A DNA stretch of 64,000 bases, from assembly GCF_026163565.1 (NCBI RefSeq), contig NZ_JAPDKN010000014.1:62001-126000 (forward strand), written 5' to 3'. Numbering within the stretch: the first letter of the stretch is position 1; each line of letters opens with the position of its first letter. Shown here one piece after another: positions 17,567 to 25,665 of this stretch. The notes under the pieces are model-generated. The model saw only the letters and a list, made by a program, of their open reading frames with translations, did not search any database and was not told the origin of the DNA. This stretch comes from Chryseobacterium sp. YIM B08800. Its GTDB lineage: Bacteria; Bacteroidota; Bacteroidia; Flavobacteriales; Weeksellaceae. The position numbers and the translations under genes are program-made.

Positions 17567-17629
17567 ATGAATCTTTTTCTTGCCTTTTTCGACTTCGAAA
17601 TCGCAATTAAATTTGAAATAAAAATTTAA
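17567..17629 (+). CDS. Candidate 20-residue Phe-rich micropeptide
   Basis: ATG at 17567 opens a 20-codon frame, MNLFLAFFDFEIAIKFEIKI, with a TAA at 17627-17629. Five of its 20 residues are Phe. The stop codon touches the first base of a strong terminator hairpin (17629-17657), and a near-consensus -7 box lies about 20 nt upstream. The set looks like a complete short transcription unit of roughly 100 nt. It has the build of an attenuation leader, yet no gene follows on this strand because the next gene is convergent. It may be a small RNA with a chance frame. Confidence 0.3.
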   Translation: MNLFLAFFDFEIAIKFEIKI

Positions 17630-17657
17630 GCACAGCATCGTCGGCTGTGCTTTTTTG
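17629..17657 (+). terminator. Rho-independent terminator after the mini-gene
   Basis: An 8-bp perfect stem AGCACAGC / GCTGTGCT with a 7-nt loop is followed by six T. It ends whatever is transcribed from the 16.9-17.6 kb side. Confidence 0.85.
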
Positions 17658-17723
17658 TTGTTGTCTAATTAAAAAAATGAGATGTATTTATCTACTGAAT
17701 CCGCTTCTAAAGAGCGGATTCTT

Positions 17724-18182
17724 TTAATCTTTAGATTTTACAAAGGCTTTCTCCTTAGAAACCCAGATTCCATTGATAACGTTTTGATCGCGATAAATCC
17801 ATACATTAATGTATTTCAGGTCTTTAGATTTTTCAAAATCAGCATCGAAAATAATTAATTCTAATGGATCGCTATTTTTCGTATAATCTTTTATATAAGC
17901 CGAATTAAACTTGATAGAATTGATTTTTCCTGATTGATTTACTTCTTCGCACTTCTTCTTATAATCACCAAAAAGTTTTCGTTCTAACCTTTTGTCTAAA
18001 ATAAAATTTGTAAACTGAGAATAATCTTTGTTCTCACATTTTTTATAATATTCTTTGATAAAATTTTCACTCACTTTTACTCTTTCAGTACTGATTTTAG
18101 AACTGCTGATTTTTGTGTAATTCTTTTGTGAGAATGCAAATAAATAACTTGTGATTGCAAGTAGAATTATAATTTTTTTCAT
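17724..18182 (-). CDS. Secreted protein of unknown function
   Basis: I use ATG 18182, which starts a good signal peptide (MKKIIILLAITSYLFAFSQ); an in-frame ATG eight codons upstream adds only a polar lead. The 152-residue product begins after processing with a helix that reads SENFIKEYYKKCENKDYSQF and ends with a strand pair (INVWIYRDQNVINGIWVSKEK). This shape recalls small NTF2-like or DUF4019-like periplasmic proteins, but no motif confirms it. Confidence 0.6.
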   Translation of the reverse strand: MKKIIILLAITSYLFAFSQKNYTKISSSKISTERVKVSENFIKEYYKKCENKDYSQFTNFILDKRLERKLFGDYKKKCEEVNQSGKINSIKFNSAYIKDYTKNSDPLELIIFDADFEKSKDLKYINVWIYRDQNVINGIWVSKEKAFVKSKD

Positions 18183-18250
18183 GGCTATGTGTTTAATATT
18201 TTTCAAATTTAAAAATTTAGATCAGTAAATCAAGAATGGTTGATGAAATA

Positions 18251-18278
18251 AAAAACCGACAAGCAATGCTTATCGGTT
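18251..18278 (-). terminator. Terminator after the endonuclease V-like gene
   Basis: On the minus strand an 11-bp stem AACCGATAAGC / GCTTGTCGGTT (one wobble) with a 3-nt loop is followed by a T tract. It lies about 120 bp past the stop at 18399. Confidence 0.75.
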
Positions 18279-18398
18279 CTTGAAAAATGAAAAATTAATA
18301 TGGATATGAACTGTTTGATGTTTTTAGAATCATATTTAATTCTGAAGCAAATTTATATTTATTTAGAATAAATATAAATAATATTCAACTGACTTTTG

Positions 18399-18923
18399 TC
18401 AGCTTCTCACATTTAGTTCATCCTTCTCTCTTGTTAACTGATCGAGTTTTTTCAATAGTGTAGGGATTCTATACGCCCCAAACATATTTTCGACCTTGAT
18501 TTTAATATCATCCGAATCAATTCCTACAGTGGTAAGAAATAATGGAGTTTTGCTTTCTCCTCGAAAAATTGTTTTTCTCAAATCGTCTTCGCTCGCAAAT
18601 CCGTTTTTAGCAATACCGATGACAGGGTATTTTTTATCTAAAGATTCATATAAATAGCCGCCTAATCCTATTTTCCCGTTATTGTCTAAGGTTACATAAC
18701 CATCAACAATGATAAGATCGCCTTCTTTTAAATCGATTTTCTTTAGCAAACTCAAAATACAGGGCAATTCTCTTTTGTAAAAAGCTCCGCTTTCATAATC
18801 GGAACTGATTTCGGTATTTTCTGAATAGATAAAACTTTCCGTTTCAGAAGTCCAGTTTTCAAAGGCAATGCAAACTGTTTTTGCAAAATCTTCGTAATAA
18901 AAAGTGTCGAATGCGTAAATCAT
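18399..18923 (-). CDS. Endonuclease V-like protein
   Basis: A 174-residue protein that shows the overall order of the endonuclease V (Nfi) family in shortened form. An early Asp strand (MIYAFDTFY) is followed by SGAFYKRELP in place of the usual SxYxPGxLAxRE, by LIIVDGYVTL with the second acidic residue, by GLGGYLYE, and by PVIGIAKNGF in place of IGVAK. Nfi cuts DNA near deaminated bases such as deoxyinosine. Several consensus positions differ, so activity is uncertain. It lies 3 bp behind the VOC gene. Confidence 0.65.
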   Translation of the reverse strand: MIYAFDTFYYEDFAKTVCIAFENWTSETESFIYSENTEISSDYESGAFYKRELPCILSLLKKIDLKEGDLIIVDGYVTLDNNGKIGLGGYLYESLDKKYPVIGIAKNGFASEDDLRKTIFRGESKTPLFLTTVGIDSDDIKIKVENMFGAYRIPTLLKKLDQLTREKDELNVRS

Positions 18924-18926
18924 ATT

Positions 18927-19295
18927 TTAAGAAGTAAAAAATTCCCCGAAATGCCATAAAACTCCCGCCGGATCAAGAAGAAAGCACTCTTTTCCCCAAA
19001 CTTCGGTCTTTGTAGGAACTAATCGTATTGAATTGTATTTCTCTTTTAAATTTAAAGAAACAAGCTCTTCCCAATAAAGATCTACATTTTCTATTTCAAG
19101 GAAAATCATGGTATTTTCAATCCATTCTTTGGCATAATAATCTTGTAAATAAAAGGCAAAATCTCCTTTTTTAAACACCGAAAACTTAGGATCGATCTCA
19201 ACTTCTTCAAATCCTAAATCTCTGTAAAATGCTCTGCTTTCCGCAAAGTCTTTAGAGCCGATAAAAGGTCTTATTGATTTTATTTTTTGATTCAT
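18927..19295 (-). CDS. VOC family protein (glyoxalase/bleomycin-resistance fold)
   Basis: A 122-residue protein with one or two beta-alpha-beta-beta-beta modules: the opening strand SIRPFIGSKDFAESRAFYRDLGFEEV, FAFYLQDYY, a second strand IFLEIENVDLYWEEL and the closing FLLDPAGVLWHFGEF with a His. VOC proteins bind metal and act as dimers on small substrates; this one's substrate is unknown. It is co-directional with the endonuclease V-like gene, 3 bp apart. A repeat-rich gap precedes it. Confidence 0.8.
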   Translation of the reverse strand: MNQKIKSIRPFIGSKDFAESRAFYRDLGFEEVEIDPKFSVFKKGDFAFYLQDYYAKEWIENTMIFLEIENVDLYWEELVSLNLKEKYNSIRLVPTKTEVWGKECFLLDPAGVLWHFGEFFTS

Positions 19296-19443
19296 TATTT
19301 TTTGGAATTGGTTAATTGGTTATTAGTTATTAGTTGCGAATGATAGTTTTTCAAAAAGATAAATATTAAATGTTTGCTTTTACTAAAGTGCTGCAATACA
19401 GAATACTAAAAAACTGCAAAACTTAAATACTCATTACAAGTGG
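19296..19443. repeat. Inverted short-period repeat element without a gene
   Basis: The left part (about 19305-19350) is built from units such as GGTTAATT, GGTTATTA, GTTATTA. The right part, read on the minus strand (about 19440-19380), is a chain of 8-nt units beginning AGT: AGTATTTA, AGTTTTGC, AGTTTTTT, AGTATTCT. A core of about 30-40 nt lies between. The plan matches the arms around the four-helix-bundle genes, but here the arms resemble each other only loosely. Confidence 0.45.
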
Positions 19444-20499
19444 TTACTTCTTATCTACAACAATTCTTGCTTCACGATTCGCCAGTTCCCAGGCTGTTGC
19501 AAAAACCAACTGCGTTCTTTTTTGCAGTAAAGGGAAATCAATTTTGTCAACATCATCTGTCGGTTTGTGATAATCTTCATGAATTCCATCAAAGAAAAAT
19601 GCTACAGGAATACCATGTTTTGCAAAATTATAATGATCAGAACGGTAATACAATCTGTCCGGATCTTTTGGATCATCATATTTATAGTTCAGTTCCAGAT
19701 TGTTGGTCTTTTTGTTGGCTGCTTCATTGATTGTTTTCAGTTCTGAGCTCAACATTTCAGAACCAATCACGTATACATAGTTTTTGCCTCTGTTTGCAAT
19801 ATCATCTCTTCCGATCATGTCAATATTTAGATCTGCCACAGTGTTCTCTAAAGGAAAAACAGGATTATCCGAATAATATGACGATCCGAAAAGTCCATGC
19901 TCTTCTCCCGTTACATGTAGAAACAAAATTGATCTTTTAGGTCCATTTCCTGCTTTTTTAGCACTTTGAAAAGCTTTGGCAATCTGCATTACTGCAACTG
20001 TTCCGCTTCCATCATCATCAGCTCCGTTATAAACCACTCCGTTTTTTGTTCCTACGTGATCGTAATGTGCCGAAATCACAATGATTTCTTCGGGTTTTTC
20101 GCTCCCTTCAATAAAAGCCAAAATATTTTCGGAATCCGGTAAATTTCCACCACCTCTTTTATTCATATAAGAAGACGGAACTTTTTGATAATAAGAAGTT
20201 AAATTTTTAGGAAACGAAATTCCTAAATCTTTATAAAAATTGATGATGTACTCTCCCGCTTTTTTCTGACCGGGACTTCCCGTGTCTCTTCCTTCCATTT
20301 CATCAGATGCAATGACGTATAGATTTTTCTTTAAATCTTTCAGTTTAATTCTTTGATATGCTTTGTTAAAAGCTTTGTCACTTTTTAAATTATTTGAATT
20401 TAAATGTTGATCTGAATTCTGATTTTGTGTTGAAATTGCCGAACTTCCACAGCTTGTAAGAAGTATTGCTGAAAATATAGGGAGAAGTAATTTCTTCAT
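19444..20499 (-). CDS. M28 family metallopeptidase, lipoprotein
   Basis: A 351-residue zinc aminopeptidase-like protein with a lipobox LTSC (Cys17). The di-zinc site is complete to judge from motifs: His145 in SAHYDHVG, Asp162 in NGADDDGSG, the base and ligand pair Glu199-Glu200 in TGEEHG, Asp227 in NIDMIGRDD, and a late His in the KHGIPVAFFFDG to HEDYHKPTDD region. M28 enzymes remove N-terminal residues from peptides; this one should act in the periplasm or at the outer membrane. A divergent aminotransferase gene starts 82 bp away. Confidence 0.93.
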   Translation of the reverse strand: MKKLLLPIFSAILLTSCGSSAISTQNQNSDQHLNSNNLKSDKAFNKAYQRIKLKDLKKNLYVIASDEMEGRDTGSPGQKKAGEYIINFYKDLGISFPKNLTSYYQKVPSSYMNKRGGGNLPDSENILAFIEGSEKPEEIIVISAHYDHVGTKNGVVYNGADDDGSGTVAVMQIAKAFQSAKKAGNGPKRSILFLHVTGEEHGLFGSSYYSDNPVFPLENTVADLNIDMIGRDDIANRGKNYVYVIGSEMLSSELKTINEAANKKTNNLELNYKYDDPKDPDRLYYRSDHYNFAKHGIPVAFFFDGIHEDYHKPTDDVDKIDFPLLQKRTQLVFATAWELANREARIVVDKK

Positions 20500-20564
20500 G
20501 GTAAAAAATATTTGTTTAAAAATAACAAAAATAATTCATCTGCTTACTGCAAACATTTTTTTTA

Positions 20565-20572
20565 TATATTTG
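20565..20572 (+). promoter_or_regulatory. Promoter -7 box for the aminotransferase
   Basis: TATATTTG is an exact TAnnTTTG, 9 nt before the ATG at 20582, so the 5' leader would be only a few bases long. Confidence 0.55.
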
Positions 20573-20581
20573 ATAAACACT

Positions 20582-21721
20582 ATGGAAAAAAATTACGGAT
20601 TTAATGATTATAAATTTTTCACTGACATGTCTGAGCTTGCTTTCAGGCATAAAAGTTATGATTTATCATTAGGCCTTCCCGATTTTGAAATTGATCCTCG
20701 CCTTCGGTATTTTCTTAAAGAATCTGCCGATATGATCAGTCACAGCTACGAATCTCTTTCAGGAAATTCTTTATTGATCAAAAATATTGTTCGGTTTAAT
20801 TTAAACAGAAAAAACAGTTTATTATTAAAATACGAAGAGGTTAATATTGTTCCTTGTTCTACATTTGGGCTGTACACTTCCTTAAAGTCAATTTTAAATA
20901 ATGGCGATGAAGTGATTGTTATTCAGCCTTCTTATTATACATATGCTCCGTCAATTGTTATGAATGGCGGTGTTCCGGTTTACTATGATTTGGAAAATGA
21001 TTTTAAAATTGACTGGGGAAAATTAAAGAAATGTATTTCTGCGAAAACAAAAGCCATCATTGTCAATTCGCCACAAAATCCGACCGGGAAAACGTGGAGT
21101 AAAGAAGATTGGGCTCAGTTGTATGAACTTATCAAACATCAGGAAATTTATCTTATTTCTGAAGAAGTTTATGATATTTACCATTACGATAATGAAGAAC
21201 ATTACAGCGCATTTTTGCATCCTGAATTAAGAAAAAAAACATTCTGCATTTTTTCTTTTGGGAAGATGTTCCACGCAACAGGCTGGAAAGTAAGTTATCT
21301 TTTAGCTTCAGAAAGTTTGCTTGAAAATTTCAGAAATCATCAGCAATATATTTCTTACAGTTCCAATTCGCCTTGTCAATACGCTATTGCAAAGTATCTT
21401 GATGTTTTTGATCCTGCTGAAAATCAAAAAATCATGGAAAATAAACGTAATATTTTTAATGAATTGATACAACCTACCCCTTTGGTTGTTGAAGAAATAT
21501 CCCAAGGTGGTTTTTTTCAGATCGTAAACTTTAGGAATGTTACTAAAACCATGACTGATGTTGAGTTTTCGAAATGGCTGACTGTAGAAAAAAAGGTTTC
21601 TTGTTTGCCTCTTTCTGCGTTTTATAATTCTAAAACAAACTCAGATTATATAAGATTTAGTTTTGCTAAAAAAGATGATGTGATTATTCAGGCTTTGGAG
21701 CATTTGAAGAAAGTATTATAA
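20582..21721 (+). CDS. PLP-dependent aminotransferase class I/II (methionine/kynurenine aminotransferase-like)
   Basis: ATG 20582 (MEKNYGF) is chosen because the longer frame would start upstream of the promoter box. The 379-residue enzyme has the fold-type I marks: NSPQNPTGKTW, SEEVYDIYHYD (PLP-ring Asp/Tyr), and SFGKMFHATGWK with the PLP Lys. It resembles YbdL-type methionine aminotransferases and kynurenine aminotransferases; in these the segment after the Lys usually reads KxGY, here KVSY. Substrate choice cannot be settled from sequence. Confidence 0.88.
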   Translation: MEKNYGFNDYKFFTDMSELAFRHKSYDLSLGLPDFEIDPRLRYFLKESADMISHSYESLSGNSLLIKNIVRFNLNRKNSLLLKYEEVNIVPCSTFGLYTSLKSILNNGDEVIVIQPSYYTYAPSIVMNGGVPVYYDLENDFKIDWGKLKKCISAKTKAIIVNSPQNPTGKTWSKEDWAQLYELIKHQEIYLISEEVYDIYHYDNEEHYSAFLHPELRKKTFCIFSFGKMFHATGWKVSYLLASESLLENFRNHQQYISYSSNSPCQYAIAKYLDVFDPAENQKIMENKRNIFNELIQPTPLVVEEISQGGFFQIVNFRNVTKTMTDVEFSKWLTVEKKVSCLPLSAFYNSKTNSDYIRFSFAKKDDVIIQALEHLKKVL

Positions 21722-21837
21722 ATGTTAGCAAAACCGTATAATTACCCAAATTCACATTTTCAAATTCATTTATAATTCGTTTAAATGGATTGAACAGATG
21801 CATAGAAAATAAAAACTTAATAAAAAAATAAACTTTA

Positions 21838-22704
21838 ATGAAGATCTCAAAAAAAATCTTGATGTATTTATGTATCATCATATTATTTTGCTCATGTACC
21901 AAAAAAGATCCTTTAATTGGAACATGGAAATTTACTTACAGTCAGGCAAATAATGAAGCGGATAAGTATAAAGAAGATGCTTATTCATCATACACATCAT
22001 ATATAACTTTTTCCGGAGATAATTCTTTTTTGCTCGTAGATAACGGACAATCGAGTCCTATAACTACATCGAATATTCCTAAAGATTCACTTAGTGAAAA
22101 TAATAATAACACCGAAGTTTATTTCGGAACATGGTCGGTAAAAGACTCAATAATTTATTTTGAAGCTCAAAATCATAAGACAAGACCTGAATTTTCATCC
22201 AAAATAATTTCTATGAACACGAGAAATATGAAACTGAATTTTCCTGAACAAATGCAAACAAAGGGAGTAGAATTTAAATATAAAAAAGAAGATTATAATG
22301 ATGTAAGCCGTTCGAAATATAACTTTACAAATAATGAGCTCAACAAATGGCGTATAAAAAGTAAGAGCAAACAGACAAAAGAAAAAATAAGATCTAAAAT
22401 TGAAAATGCTTTGGAGTTTTCAATTGCTTTTTTAGAATATCACGAATTTGAAGATAAACTCGCAATGACCCTCTATTTAGAACCTTTGCCTTTCAAATTC
22501 TATGGAAATGGAATTGCATTAAAAAATCATTACAAAAACGAAAAGTGGAATGCTTTGTTTTATGATGAAGAAGATGCTTCTATTGCATACGATATGCTTA
22601 AAAAAAGCTTCAATAGTGTAGCAAGTATTCCCGATGAAATATCAAAAAATCCAATAAAAATTAATCTTTTCATTCTGAAAGAAACTTTAAAAAACTTAGA
22701 ATAA
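21838..22704 (+). CDS. Lipoprotein of unknown function
   Basis: A 288-residue protein with a lipoprotein signal (lipobox FCSC, then TKKDP). The N-terminal half reads LIGTWKFTYSQ and YFGTWSVKDSIIYFEAQ, strand patterns of a lipocalin-like fold as in many Bacteroidota lipoproteins. The C-terminal half is a separate, mixed domain with a helix KSKQTKEKIRSKIENALEFS. I do not recognise a function. The gene stands alone and ends at a shared terminator. Confidence 0.65.
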   Translation: MKISKKILMYLCIIILFCSCTKKDPLIGTWKFTYSQANNEADKYKEDAYSSYTSYITFSGDNSFLLVDNGQSSPITTSNIPKDSLSENNNNTEVYFGTWSVKDSIIYFEAQNHKTRPEFSSKIISMNTRNMKLNFPEQMQTKGVEFKYKKEDYNDVSRSKYNFTNNELNKWRIKSKSKQTKEKIRSKIENALEFSIAFLEYHEFEDKLAMTLYLEPLPFKFYGNGIALKNHYKNEKWNALFYDEEDASIAYDMLKKSFNSVASIPDEISKNPIKINLFILKETLKNLE

Positions 22705-22754
22705 TCTAAATTAGAGTTTCTTTAAAGCTTGAATATTTTATTTCTAAAAAACAG

Positions 22755-22780
22755 AAGCACCGCAAATGCAGTGCTTTTAT
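22755..22780. terminator. Bidirectional terminator between the lipoprotein and hppA
   Basis: A 9-bp stem (22755-22763 and 22768-22776, one wobble) with loop AAAT is flanked by T-rich sequence. It lies between two convergent genes. Confidence 0.75.
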
Positions 22781-22795
22781 TTTGTTTAATTTTGA

Positions 22796-25531
22796 TTATA
22801 AAGAAAGAACTCTTACATCAATTCTTCTGTTTTTTGCGCGACATTCATCGGTGTCATTAGCTTCACAAACAGGATACAGTGAGCCATATCCTTCAGTTTC
22901 TACACGATTTCCTGCAATTCCCAGTTCGAGTAATTTCAGTTTTGTAGTCTGAGCTCTTAAATTTGAAAGCTTCACATTCGTGTCCTGATTTCCGGTATTA
23001 TCTGTGTATCCACCGAGTTTTATTCTCATATTCGGATAAGCATTCATGATTTCAACCAGATTTAATAATTGAGCTTCTGCTTTTTCCTTAATTTCACTTG
23101 AACCGCTTTCAAAGTAAAAATTTTCTAGCGTATACCAGTTATTCGGATCTAAAACAGTTTTATCATTACTTTTTATCGCATTATACATCTGAAGCAACTG
23201 GCTACCTTCACCAATGGTCAGTTTTTTTCCGCCTTCCAGTTCTACTTCCTGAATTTTTCCTGTATCATAAACAAAATCTCCTTCTTCATTCAGATATCCT
23301 TTAATGACTTTTGGTGCCAAAATAACTGTATTGTGTACAGAATTTACGACAACAGGAGTTATTCCAGAAACTTTGGTTAAAGCTTCAATTTTCGCTTTTC
23401 TGTTAGCTTCAATCTTATCTTTATGCAACACGGCTAAAGTAGGTGCGATTACAAGCGAAACAATTGACATTAATTTAATCAAAATATTCATTGATGGTCC
23501 TGAAGTATCTTTAAACGGATCTCCGACTGTATCTCCTGTAATAGAAGCTTTATGAGGTTCTGAACCTTTGTAATATGTTTGTCCGTTAATGTCGACTCCT
23601 TTTTCAAAAGATTTTTTAGCATTATCCCAAGCTCCACCTGCATTATTCTGGAAAATTCCCATTAAAACCCCACAAACAGTTGCTCCGGCAAGAAAACCTC
23701 CCAAAACTTCAGGTCCAAAAATAAAACCTATCAATAAAGGAGAAATAATAGCAATCGCTCCTGGAAGCATCATCTTTTTGATGGAGGCATCGGTAGATAT
23801 CGCTACACATTTTTGATATTCGGGTTCGGCTTTTCCTTCAAGAATTCCTGGAATTTCTCTAAACTGTCTTCTCACTTCTTCTACCATCGCCATTGCAGCC
23901 TGTCCAACTGCAGTAATAGCCAAAGATGAAAATATAAACGGAATCATTCCACCGACAAATAACCCGGCTAAAACATCAGCTCTGTAAATATCGATACCGT
24001 CAATTCCTGCAATACCCACAAATGCTGCAAATAAAGCTAATGCCGTTAAGGCTGCAGAAGCAATTGCAAATCCTTTCCCAGTTGCAGCGGTTGTATTTCC
24101 TACTGCATCTAAAATATCTGTTTTTTCGCGAACTTCTTTTGGTAATTCACTCATTTCGGCGATTCCGCCTGCATTATCTGCAATAGGTCCGAAAGCATCA
24201 ATTGCCAACTGCATTGCGGTTGTAGCCATCATTCCGGCTGCTGCAATCGCAACACCGTATAATCCGGCGCATAAATAAGATCCATAAATTCCTCCAGCAA
24301 GAACAAGAATTGGTAATAGTGTAGATTCCATTCCCACGGAAAGTCCGCCAATAATATTGGTTGCATGTCCCGTAGAAGACTGTCTTACAATACTTGAAAC
24401 CGGTCTTTTTCCCATCGCAGTATAAAATTCTGTGATGATGCTCATTAAAGTTCCCACAACCAAACCAACGATGATGGCTCCAAAAACTCCCATTTTAGTA
24501 AACTCATGACCTCTTAAAACCATATTTTCGGGTAAAAGATAAGTGACCAAGAAATAAGAAGCTATTGCTGTAATAACAATACTTCCCCAGTTTCCTAGGT
24601 TTAAAGCATTTTGTACATTGGATGTTGATGAACCTTCGTTATCATTAATTTTAACGAATAAAGTACCAATCATTGAAAAAATAATTCCTGTTCCGGCAAT
24701 AAGCATCGGTAATAAAATCGGAGCAAAACCTCCAAAAGAATCATTTGAAATCGTTTCTCTTCCCAAAACCATTGTTGCTAAAACGGTTGCTACATACGAA
24801 CCGAATAAATCGGCTCCCATTCCTGCAACATCACCTACATTATCACCTACATTATCAGCAATTGTAGCCGGATTTCGAGGATCGTCTTCGGGAATTCCCG
24901 CTTCTACTTTTCCTACTAAATCTGCTCCAACATCGGCTGCTTTTGTATAAATTCCACCTCCTACTCTTGCAAATAATGCAATAGATTCTGCGCCTAAAGA
25001 AAATCCTGTAAGAATTTCTATGGTTCTTTCCATTTCGTGAGAGTTTACGGCAGCATCAGGAGCGAAAATCTGTTTGATAATTAAATAAAGCGCTCCTAAA
25101 CCTAAAACAGCTAATCCCGCAACTCCCATTCCCATTACAGAACCTCCGGTGAAAGATACTTTCAATGCTTTAGATAAAGAAGTTTTTGCGGCTTCTGCGG
25201 TTCTTACGTTGGCTTTTGTAGCGATTTTCATTCCTATAAAACCTGCTAAAGCAGACAATATAGCTCCGATTACAAAGGCAATTCCAATAGTCCAGTGTGA
25301 ATTGGAATTGGTCATTCCCATTACGGCTAATAAAATGGCAACAATAATTACGAAATACATCATGATCTTGTACTCGGCCTTTAGAAAAGCCATCGCACCG
25401 TCAGCGATATGCCCGCTGATTACTTTCATTTTTTCATTTCCAGCATTCTGCTTGCTTACCCAATTACTTTGAATAAAAGTATAGATCAGGGCAATAACAC
25501 CAAAAATGGGTACTAAAACAAATAAGTCCAT
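22796..25531 (-). CDS. hppA: Membrane-bound proton pyrophosphatase fused to a C-terminal OmpA-like domain
   Basis: This 911-residue protein has two parts. Residues 1-700 form an ion-pumping pyrophosphatase with some 16 membrane segments and the substrate loop DVGADLVGKVE at 200-210. GNTTAATGKG (478-487) has Ala482, the residue typical of potassium-dependent enzymes. The gate Glu of helix 6 is missing (DLFGSY, Gly244, and Ala at the shifted site), but a Glu sits in helix 5 (GAESIALF, Glu182), an arrangement I recall for the Flavobacterium-type proton pumps. Residues about 800-911 are an OmpA-like peptidoglycan-binding domain with GYTDNTGN (Asp844) and LSNLRAQ (Arg859). A linker of about 100 residues joins them. 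Confidence 0.95.
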   Translation of the reverse strand: MDLFVLVPIFGVIALIYTFIQSNWVSKQNAGNEKMKVISGHIADGAMAFLKAEYKIMMYFVIIVAILLAVMGMTNSNSHWTIGIAFVIGAILSALAGFIGMKIATKANVRTAEAAKTSLSKALKVSFTGGSVMGMGVAGLAVLGLGALYLIIKQIFAPDAAVNSHEMERTIEILTGFSLGAESIALFARVGGGIYTKAADVGADLVGKVEAGIPEDDPRNPATIADNVGDNVGDVAGMGADLFGSYVATVLATMVLGRETISNDSFGGFAPILLPMLIAGTGIIFSMIGTLFVKINDNEGSSTSNVQNALNLGNWGSIVITAIASYFLVTYLLPENMVLRGHEFTKMGVFGAIIVGLVVGTLMSIITEFYTAMGKRPVSSIVRQSSTGHATNIIGGLSVGMESTLLPILVLAGGIYGSYLCAGLYGVAIAAAGMMATTAMQLAIDAFGPIADNAGGIAEMSELPKEVREKTDILDAVGNTTAATGKGFAIASAALTALALFAAFVGIAGIDGIDIYRADVLAGLFVGGMIPFIFSSLAITAVGQAAMAMVEEVRRQFREIPGILEGKAEPEYQKCVAISTDASIKKMMLPGAIAIISPLLIGFIFGPEVLGGFLAGATVCGVLMGIFQNNAGGAWDNAKKSFEKGVDINGQTYYKGSEPHKASITGDTVGDPFKDTSGPSMNILIKLMSIVSLVIAPTLAVLHKDKIEANRKAKIEALTKVSGITPVVVNSVHNTVILAPKVIKGYLNEEGDFVYDTGKIQEVELEGGKKLTIGEGSQLLQMYNAIKSNDKTVLDPNNWYTLENFYFESGSSEIKEKAEAQLLNLVEIMNAYPNMRIKLGGYTDNTGNQDTNVKLSNLRAQTTKLKLLELGIAGNRVETEGYGSLYPVCEANDTDECRAKNRRIDVRVLSL

Positions 25532-25665
25532 AGTTTATTATTTTTATATTAAAAGTTCGTGATTATCTTTATAAATATAATGATTTTTATAAATACTTTG
25601 TAAAAGAAAGACTTATTATTCTATTTTTTTGTAAATTTATTGAGCGCCATCCAAACTATTTTGCC

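Noticed and set aside
23098..25472. Several plus-strand open frames opposite hppA
   Set aside because: They are shadows of a strongly coding minus-strand gene; none has a signal peptide, domain or promoter.
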